From contig NZ_JAHZTD010000002.1 of NCBI RefSeq assembly GCF_019599275.1, forward strand, positions 1-64,000: DNA of 64,000 nt. Direction: 5' to 3'. The notes beneath the pieces were generated by a model. It made no database searches, had not been told where the DNA came from, and saw nothing but the letters and a program-made list of their open reading frames with translations. Below, one piece after another: positions 58,325 to 64,000 of this stretch (position 1 is its first letter; every line of letters begins with the position of its first letter). The DNA comes from Hymenobacter sp. HSC-4F20. Lineage in GTDB: Bacteria; Bacteroidota; Bacteroidia; Cytophagales; Hymenobacteraceae. A program made the position numbers and the translations under genes.

Positions 58325-60184
58325 TTACTCCATTTCCTTCTCGTACGGCAGGTTGGAAGACTGCGTCTGCGAGTAGGGTACGTGCTGAGGGATAAAGTCC
58401 TCAGCAGCCCCGGGCTTGCTATAGTCGTAGGGCCAACGGTGCACGGCAGGAATAGCACCGGGCCAGTTGCCGTGGCCGGGAACTACCGGCGTCGTCCACT
58501 CCAGCGTCGTCGAGTTCCAGGGGTTCTCAGTTGCCCGACGGCCTCGGAAGATGCTGTAGAAGAAGTTGAAGATAAATACGAACTGCGCAAAGAAGGCAAT
58601 GATAGCCGCCGCCGAGATAAACTTGTTCAGATCAGCAAACTGGCTGAACGTGTCGAAGCCAGTCCAGGCGTAGTAGCGACGGGGGAAGCCGGCAATACCT
58701 ACGTAGTGCATGGGCAGGAATACCAGATATACACCCAGGAACGTCAACCAGAAGTGAACATAGCCCAGTTTCTCGTCCATCATACGTCCGAACATCTTCG
58801 GGAACCAGTGATAAACACCAGCCCACAGGCCAAAGAAAGCCGATGAACCCATTACCAAGTGGAAGTGAGCTACCACGAAGTAGGTGTTGTGCATCTGGAT
58901 ATCAAGCGCCGCGTTACCCAGTACGATACCAGTCAGACCGCCAGCAATGAACAGCGACACAAAGCCAATGGAGAAGAGCATTGCCGTCGTGAACCGGATG
59001 TTACCACGCCACAGAGTAGCCAGCCAGTTGAAGGTCTTCACGGCTGAAGGCACGGCAATAATCAGAGTCAGGAACATGAAGACCGAGCCAAGGAACGGGT
59101 TCATGCCAGTCACGAACATGTGGTGAGCCCACACGATAAAGGAGAGCAGCGAAATGCCGAGCAGAGAGCCGATCATGGCGCGGTAGCCGAAGATAGGCTT
59201 TCGAGCATTCGTAGCCAGAATCTCCGATACCATACCCATGGCAGGCATGATAACGATGTACACTTCCGGGTGACCCAAGAACCAGAACAAGTGCTGGAAC
59301 AGAATGGGAGAACCGCCCGTGTTGGGAAGCGCCTGGCCGGCAATGTAGATATCGGACAGGAAGAAGGACGTACCAAAAGAGCGGTCAAAAATCAGCAGCA
59401 GAGCAGCCGAGAAAAGTACCGGGAAAGAAAGCAGGCCCAGAATAGCCGTTAGGAAGAACGCCCAGATGGTCAGGGGTAGCTTGCTCATGCTCATGCCCTG
59501 GGTACGCAGATTGATAACGGTGGTGATGTAGTTTACACCACCCAGCAACTGCGAAACAATGAACAGAGCCATGGACACCAACCACAGCGTCTGACCAGCT
59601 CCGGAGCCGGGGATAGCCTGCGGCAAAGCACTCAGCGGCGGGTAGATTGTCCAGCCAGCGGCGGCAGGGCCCGTCTCAATAAAGAGAGAGCTGAACATGA
59701 CTACGCTCGACAGGAAGAAGAACCAGTACGAGAGCATGTTCATGAAACCCGAAGCCATGTCGCGGGCCCCAATCTGCAGCGGAATCAGGAAGTTGGAGAA
59801 GGTACCCGACAGACCTGCTGTTAGCACGAAGAACACCATGATAGTGCCGTGCATGGTAACCAGTGCCAGATAGAACTCTGGATTAAGCTTACCGGCTTCG
59901 ATCCACTTACCGAGGAAAGGCGAAAGCCACTCGAAAGTAGACTCAGGCCAGCCTAACTGTAAACGGAAAAGGCTCGACAGCGTACCACCAATAATAGCCC
60001 AGAAAATACCTGTAATCAGGAATTGCTTGGCAATTACTTTGTGGTCCGTGCTGAAGATGTACTTCTCCAGAAAGCTTTGCTCGTGGTGCTCGTCATGGTG
60101 CGCGTGCTCATCGTGCGTGATACCGGGCTCGGTAACACCGGCGCCGCCCTGCACTTGCGCTTGAGTAGGAAGATTAGCAGCCAT
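58325..60184 (-). CDS. coxA: Cytochrome c oxidase subunit I
   Basis: The catalytic subunit of the aa3-type oxidase, holding heme a, heme a3 and CuB and reducing oxygen to water. The 619 residues include the usual twelve membrane segments and a His-rich N-terminal extension (EHAHHDEHHEQ, about 30-40). Metal ligands are intact: LALVTMHGTIMVFF (heme a His), WFLGHPEVYIVIMP (CuB His with the cross-linked Tyr), VWAHHMFVTG (the CuB His pair) and YFVVAHFHLVMG (heme a3 and heme a). The HPEVY motif places it in the A family. ATG 60184 (AANLPTQ) is preferred over the ATG at 60199. It follows coxB after 25 bases. Confidence 0.97.
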   Translation of the reverse strand: MAANLPTQAQVQGGAGVTEPGITHDEHAHHDEHHEQSFLEKYIFSTDHKVIAKQFLITGIFWAIIGGTLSSLFRLQLGWPESTFEWLSPFLGKWIEAGKLNPEFYLALVTMHGTIMVFFVLTAGLSGTFSNFLIPLQIGARDMASGFMNMLSYWFFFLSSVVMFSSLFIETGPAAAGWTIYPPLSALPQAIPGSGAGQTLWLVSMALFIVSQLLGGVNYITTVINLRTQGMSMSKLPLTIWAFFLTAILGLLSFPVLFSAALLLIFDRSFGTSFFLSDIYIAGQALPNTGGSPILFQHLFWFLGHPEVYIVIMPAMGMVSEILATNARKPIFGYRAMIGSLLGISLLSFIVWAHHMFVTGMNPFLGSVFMFLTLIIAVPSAVKTFNWLATLWRGNIRFTTAMLFSIGFVSLFIAGGLTGIVLGNAALDIQMHNTYFVVAHFHLVMGSSAFFGLWAGVYHWFPKMFGRMMDEKLGYVHFWLTFLGVYLVFLPMHYVGIAGFPRRYYAWTGFDTFSQFADLNKFISAAAIIAFFAQFVFIFNFFYSIFRGRRATENPWNSTTLEWTTPVVPGHGNWPGAIPAVHRWPYDYSKPGAAEDFIPQHVPYSQTQSSNLPYEKEME

Positions 60185-60209
60185 AGTAGAAGCGTGCAAT
60201 TAAATGAAG

Positions 60210-61283
60210 TTAGAGCGAAGCCTTAGCTGCAGCCGGAATCACGGCAGCGGCTTCAGGAGCGGCCGCCTCGTTTCCAGCCAGTTTATCCGACTTCTGTTTA
60301 AAGCTAGCCAGCACATCCGGGTTCTGCTCCGAGAAAGATTTTTGCTGACCAAACCAAGCAACGTAGTCATCTGGTTCATCTACCACAATGTTCAGCTTCA
60401 TGGCAAAGTGACCACGGCCACAGATCTGGTTGCAGGCAAGTTCGTAATTGAACTTAGGGTTACCTGTCTGGGCCCGCATTTCATCAGTGGTTTTAGTAGG
60501 CGTAAACCAAAATTTGGTAGGCATACCGGGTACAGCGTACATCTGCACTCGGAAGTGAGGCATGTATACGGCATGTAATACGTCACGGGAACGAATCTTT
60601 AACAGAACCGGGTGCCCTTTAGGGACGTGAATTTCAGGAGCTACAAAGTCATCAACTCCATTCTTATCACTCAGATCAAAGCCAAACTCATTGGTAGCGT
60701 CGATCAGACGGTAGTTAACAACACCAAGCTTCTGGTCACGACCCGGGTAGCGCACTAACCAGTTAAACTGCTTGCCCATCACCTCTACAACTACTGCGTC
60801 TTTTGGAGCAGGCCCGGTAATGCGGGTCCACTCCTTCCAGCCAGCAAACACCAGCCCAGCCATTACGATAGCCGGAATGAGGGTCCAGATAACCTCTATC
60901 TTATTGTTGTGAGGGAAAAAGAAAGCCCGCCGGCCTTCCTTGTGCTGATACTTATACGAGTACACAAATAGCAAAATCTGGGTTAGCGTGAATACAATAC
61001 CCAGAATGATCATTGTGGTCCAAAACATGCGTTCCGTAGCGTGACCATGTACAGAAGCAATGGGCGGATTCATCTTATCGTAGTTGTCGATGAACGACCA
61101 CGCAAAGGCCGCCCCGCCAACAACAAGGAAGATGATAAACAGGATGGCGTTTACGCGGTTGCTAACCCCTACTTCGCGAGCGGAACTGCCCGAAAAGATA
61201 GAAGTTAGAATCTGGAGGCGGAACAGCAGGCCAAACACGACCAGCAGCAACACCAGCACCAGAAGAATACCAAGAGTAGTCAT
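60210..61283 (-). CDS. coxB: Cytochrome c oxidase subunit II
   Basis: Carries the CuA centre that takes electrons from cytochrome c. The 357 residues include four hydrophobic segments before the cupredoxin domain (about 4-22, 44-66, 84-106 and 128-148); the canonical subunit has two, so an extra pair is at the N-terminus. The CuA site is complete: VLHAVYMPHF near 251 (His), and ACNQICGRGHFAM near 300 (Cys, Cys, His and Met). The C-terminal 50 residues are an Ala/Glu-rich tail. ATG 61283 (TTLGILLVLV) is chosen over the longer frame that starts in the intergenic hairpin. It lies 87 bases after actF, separated by that hairpin. Confidence 0.96.
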   Translation of the reverse strand: MTTLGILLVLVLLLVVFGLLFRLQILTSIFSGSSAREVGVSNRVNAILFIIFLVVGGAAFAWSFIDNYDKMNPPIASVHGHATERMFWTTMIILGIVFTLTQILLFVYSYKYQHKEGRRAFFFPHNNKIEVIWTLIPAIVMAGLVFAGWKEWTRITGPAPKDAVVVEVMGKQFNWLVRYPGRDQKLGVVNYRLIDATNEFGFDLSDKNGVDDFVAPEIHVPKGHPVLLKIRSRDVLHAVYMPHFRVQMYAVPGMPTKFWFTPTKTTDEMRAQTGNPKFNYELACNQICGRGHFAMKLNIVVDEPDDYVAWFGQQKSFSEQNPDVLASFKQKSDKLAGNEAAAPEAAAVIPAAAKASL

Positions 61284-61313
61284 TAGCAGGAGGTAGAAGT
61301 GAGTACTGAGAGC

Positions 61314-61352
61314 GAGAGGTGAGAAGTGAAGGAGCTTCACCCCTCACCTCTC
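61314..61352 (-). repeat. Octamer-repeat hairpin between actF and coxB (copy E)
   Basis: The arms 61314-61331 and 61335-61352 (18 bp, loop of 3) pair fully in minus-strand RNA when two G-U pairs are counted. The arm is built of the YTCACYAY-type octamer (cttcaccc, ctcacctc). There is no T run after it, so it is not a simple terminator; it may protect or process the mRNA inside the operon. Confidence 0.75.
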
Positions 61353-61370
61353 CCAACTCAGCGTCTGAAA

Positions 61371-62699
61371 TCAGGTGGTGTGGTGGACGCTTTCATCCAA
61401 GAACGGATGGTGAACCGGTACCAGCGAGGCTTGAGCAAGGCGTTTGGTCATCAGCAGTAAGAAGGCACCCAAGAAGATTAGCGCGGTACCTATTTCAATG
61501 ATAAACCCATTCTCAGCCTTCATCGTTCCGGGCATAAGCATCAGATAGAAGTCTGACCAGTGACCAATCAGAATGGCGATGCTAACGATTTTGAGCATAA
61601 TCATCTGCCGCTTGGCATCGCGCGTCATCAGCACTAAGAAGGGGAACACAAAGTTGATAACCAGGTTGCCAAAGAACATCCAAGTGTAGCGGCCATCGAA
61701 GCCACCCAACCGCTGGTTGAAGTACACTGACTCTTCCGGTAGGTTAGCGTACCAAATCAACATAAACTGGGAGAACCATACGTACGTCCAGAAGATGCTG
61801 AAGCCGAACATGAATTTACCTAAGTCGTGCAAGTGGCCTTCTTTAACGAAGCGCAGGTAACCAGCCTGCTTGAGAAGAATGGTGCACAAGGTTACAGCAG
61901 CAATACCCGATACCCACCACGAGGCAAACACATACCAACCAAACATGGTAGAGAACCAGTGCGTGTCTACTGACATAACCCAGTCCCATGCAGCAATTGG
62001 CGACGATACTGCGTAAATCACAAGGAACAGCGCCGATACATTGATGCTCTTATGGAAGTACTCAGTACCTCCATTTAAGTCTTCAGCCAATGATAAATCA
62101 CGCAGACGCTTGGTGAAGAAAGCCCATAGACCCAAAAACAGCACCATGCGGATCAGATAGAAAGGCAGGTTTAGGAAGCCCGACTTACCCGCAATGATTT
62201 CGTCGTAGTTCTCGCTGCCTTTGTCCATGATACCAGGCATCGTCCAGTGGAAGATATCATGGTTAATCAGACTGATGGCAAAAATGCCTATCATCAGAAT
62301 AAGCCCGGGGATAAGCCAAGCGCTTAATGCTTCATTGACGCGCTTTATCAGTACCGACCAGCCAGCATATGCTACGTACTGAATAGCCATGAATACTGTT
62401 CCAATGGCAGATACGCCAGTGAAGAACACGTTATTATGCCATAGGCTTACAATCAGGCGCTTCAACCAAGCGGGGCTTCCGTGATGGCCAGCAGCAGGAC
62501 CAGCTCCGTGACTGGTTGCTTCGTGAGCAGCGGCTGCCCCCTCGTGGTGTTCTGCGCCAATGCCCAAGGCTGCCAGCAGAAGGCCGATTGCCAAAACAAT
62601 GGCGCCTGCCACAATAATTAAAACAAACTTTTTACGAGCTGACGGCGAAACCTCCAGGTATTCAGCCGTAACGCTTTCGTGGTGCGTCAGAGTTGCCAT
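61371..62699 (-). CDS. actF: Alternative complex III subunit ActF
   Basis: A membrane subunit of alternative complex III, the quinol:cytochrome c oxidoreductase that replaces bc1. The 442-residue NrfD/PsrC-type protein has about ten hydrophobic segments. A His/Ala-rich loop near 55-70 (EHHEGAAAAHEATSHG) follows the first. Then LIVSLWHNNVFFTGVSAIGTVFMAI near 87, HKSINVSALFLVIYAVSSPIAAWDWVMSVDTHWFSTMFGWYVFASWW near 215, and FWTYVWFSQFMLIWYANLPEES near 305 are conserved in the family. The motif WDWVMSVDTHWFSTMFGWY is a mark of the quinol-binding subunits. It lies ten bases after actE. Confidence 0.94.
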   Translation of the reverse strand: MATLTHHESVTAEYLEVSPSARKKFVLIIVAGAIVLAIGLLLAALGIGAEHHEGAAAAHEATSHGAGPAAGHHGSPAWLKRLIVSLWHNNVFFTGVSAIGTVFMAIQYVAYAGWSVLIKRVNEALSAWLIPGLILMIGIFAISLINHDIFHWTMPGIMDKGSENYDEIIAGKSGFLNLPFYLIRMVLFLGLWAFFTKRLRDLSLAEDLNGGTEYFHKSINVSALFLVIYAVSSPIAAWDWVMSVDTHWFSTMFGWYVFASWWVSGIAAVTLCTILLKQAGYLRFVKEGHLHDLGKFMFGFSIFWTYVWFSQFMLIWYANLPEESVYFNQRLGGFDGRYTWMFFGNLVINFVFPFLVLMTRDAKRQMIMLKIVSIAILIGHWSDFYLMLMPGTMKAENGFIIEIGTALIFLGAFLLLMTKRLAQASLVPVHHPFLDESVHHTT

Positions 62700-62708
62700 A
62701 GGAGTAGG

Positions 62709-63452
62709 TTAAAGAGCCGTGCCGTTACGTGCTTTGTCACCCTGTCCGGGAGTTTCCGAAGCTTTGTCGGCTTGCGCTTCCTGTACGGGTGACTGCGTTT
62801 GAGAATCGGTAGTTTGCGAGGAGTCAGCTACTGCTGCGTTTGGAGCGCCCGAGGCTTTTAGGAAGTCGGTCATTCCTTCCGGGCCTTTGCCTTGTTGTAG
62901 CATCCGCACGTACATGGCAATTTTCCAGCGCTCCTCCGGGTTTACCTGCGAACCATGCGGCATCATACGGCCCTTACCCCACTGAATAACGTGGTAGATG
63001 TGGCCGTCATTCATGGTTTTGTAGGCTCCGGTAGAGTAGTTGGGAACACCTTTGAACTTTACACCTACCGGACCCTGACCGTCACCCTGCTCACCGTGAC
63101 AGTGCTGACAGTTACGCAGATAAAGCGTCTTGCCTTCTTCGAGAGCGTCCTTAGTATAGGAATACGGATTACGAAGCGAGGTTTCAGCTGTGGCTATATC
63201 ATCCTTGGCGATATGCGAGTAATAGTTAGCCTTACCGCGCGGTACAGTTCCGAGGGCTGGAACACGCATGTTCAGGCCCATCGGATTTACCTTATTCGAG
63301 CTCAACTGTTTCAGTGGCTCGTAAGGAATCGGGTAGTACATCTCAGGGGCGTACTCCAGACCAGGATCATCGGCGCGGTTGCAGGCGGTGGTGAACACCG
63401 ATGCCAGCAGAACCGCCGACGCTTGCAGAGTTACTTTCAGCGAATGCGTCAT
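62709..63452 (-). CDS. actE: Alternative complex III cytochrome c subunit ActE
   Basis: A 247-residue lipoprotein with one heme c. The signal ends in FTTAC (lipobox Cys near 24), then ADDPGLEYAPEMYYPIPYEPLK, a mark of ActE. The heme site is CQHCH near 115, with the distal Met in GRMMPHGSQ near 163. The last 60 residues are a Gln/Ser/Thr/Asp-rich tail, likely disordered. It should hand electrons from the complex to the oxidase. Its ATG overlaps the ActD stop by one base, so the genes are coupled. Confidence 0.94.
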   Translation of the reverse strand: MTHSLKVTLQASAVLLASVFTTACNRADDPGLEYAPEMYYPIPYEPLKQLSSNKVNPMGLNMRVPALGTVPRGKANYYSHIAKDDIATAETSLRNPYSYTKDALEEGKTLYLRNCQHCHGEQGDGQGPVGVKFKGVPNYSTGAYKTMNDGHIYHVIQWGKGRMMPHGSQVNPEERWKIAMYVRMLQQGKGPEGMTDFLKASGAPNAAVADSSQTTDSQTQSPVQEAQADKASETPGQGDKARNGTAL

Positions 63453-63976
63453 TAGAACTTGGACATTTCTTTTTGGTTCACCTCCGAAGCACCGTTATCA
63501 CGTAGCAACTGAGTTAACTTCGTCATATCGGTGTTCTCATTTACCTCAATGGCTACCACAAACTTATCGTCGGTAGAACGGACATCCAGCACGGGAGTCT
63601 TCCAGCGTGGATACAGCTTGCTGATAGTATAGAAAGTAATTACCATACCGTGGCAGCAGAACAATACGGTCAGTTCAAATGAAACCGGTATAAAGGATGG
63701 CAGCGCAATGTGGGGTTTACCACCGATAATCATCGGCCAGTCGAAGCCCAGCATGTAGATCTGCATCCACAGTGCGAAGCTTAGGCCAGTGAGGCCGAAG
63801 AAGAACGCCGCAATGGGCAAACGGGAACGTTCAATGCCGAGAGCATCATCCATCCCGTGGATCGGGAATGGAGTGAAAACTTCGTAGATCTTAACGCCCG
63901 CCTCGCGGACGTTTTCAACGGCGTGCAGCAGCACGTCTTCGTCGTCGAAGATGCCGAGGGCGAAGCGCTTAGTCAT
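63452..63976 (-). CDS. actD: Alternative complex III subunit ActD (DUF3341)
   Basis: A 174-residue membrane subunit of alternative complex III. The N-terminal ferredoxin-like part (FDDEDVLLHAVENVREAGVKIYEVFTPFPIHGMDDALG) is followed by two membrane segments (about 58-78 and 98-122) and a small C-terminal domain (VVAIEVNENTDMTKLTQLL). The family mark FTPFPIHGMD is intact. It is the first complete gene of the group. Twelve bases before the window end, the minus strand reads CGG CCT CTG TAA, which may be the end of actC, its usual upstream neighbour. Confidence 0.95.
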   Translation of the reverse strand: MTKRFALGIFDDEDVLLHAVENVREAGVKIYEVFTPFPIHGMDDALGIERSRLPIAAFFFGLTGLSFALWMQIYMLGFDWPMIIGGKPHIALPSFIPVSFELTVLFCCHGMVITFYTISKLYPRWKTPVLDVRSTDDKFVVAIEVNENTDMTKLTQLLRDNGASEVNQKEMSKF

Positions 63977-63988
63977 GCTTATCGTAGT

Positions 63989-64000
63989 TTACAGAGGCCG
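63989..64000 (-). CDS. Possible 3' end of actC (partial, runs off the window)
   Basis: Minus-strand codons CGG CCT CTG TAA end 12 bases before the ActD start. In act operons actC precedes actD, so this could be its last codons. Only four codons are visible, so the call rests on operon order. Confidence 0.25.
   Translation of the reverse strand, partial: RPL

Overview
The window looks like one end of a contig from a Hymenobacter-like member of the Bacteroidota (Cytophagales). Evidence: a protein with a type IX secretion sorting domain; promoter-like boxes of the TAnnTTTG type in place of -10/-35 boxes; almost no Shine-Dalgarno sequences; an alternative complex III plus aa3-type oxidase cluster; and the neighbour order TamB-ftsX-DUF3098-uppP-truB-ribF. 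The first 16 bases are a sequencing-adapter remnant (Nextera mosaic end), so the left edge is an assembly edge and not biology.

Layout. 1-5.4 kb: kdsA (Kdo synthesis), a TPMT-like methyltransferase, a membrane-anchored coiled-coil protein, and a lone cyanophycin synthetase. 5.6-9.0 kb: tRNA-Cys, ribosomal protein S1 and a TM2-domain lipoprotein. 9.3-14.9 kb: an acyl-lipid desaturase, a DUF3298-type lipoprotein, an alpha/beta hydrolase, a small lipoprotein, an HNH nuclease and an SH3-NlpC/P60 peptidase. 15-25.8 kb: smpB and tsaD on the minus strand, then TamB, FtsX, DUF3098, UppP, TruB and RibF on the plus strand (envelope biogenesis, division, tRNA and flavin enzymes). 25.9-31.2 kb: a succinyl-CoA:3-ketoacid CoA-transferase whose two subunits are separated by a serine hydrolase gene, a small unknown gene, and a GNAT-nitrilase fusion. 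31.5-33.5 kb: a secreted protein with duplicated DUF4394 domains. 33.6-41.7 kb: an RDD gene diverging from a seven-gene run (SpoIIM-like, membrane protein, DUF4129, DUF4350, MoxR ATPase, NADAR, DUF58). 41.9-52.2 kb: a GH20 hexosaminidase, an unknown small protein, a large SprA-like outer-membrane protein and a very large sensor histidine kinase. 52.3-64 kb, all minus strand: the respiratory cluster actD-actE-actF-coxB-coxA, then ctaA, ctaB, two subunit III genes, subunit IV, SCO, DUF420, a small CxxC membrane protein and DUF983.

The last cluster reads as one functional set. Alternative complex III passes electrons from quinol to cytochrome c, the oxidase reduces oxygen, CtaB and CtaA make heme A, and SCO and probably the small accessory proteins assemble the copper centres.

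No phage, insertion sequence, CRISPR array or rRNA was seen. The least explained structures are a degenerate 8-bp repeat (YTCACYAY) at five intergenic junctions, a nested palindromic element at 28.7 kb, and the NADAR gene embedded in the MoxR/DUF58 operon.
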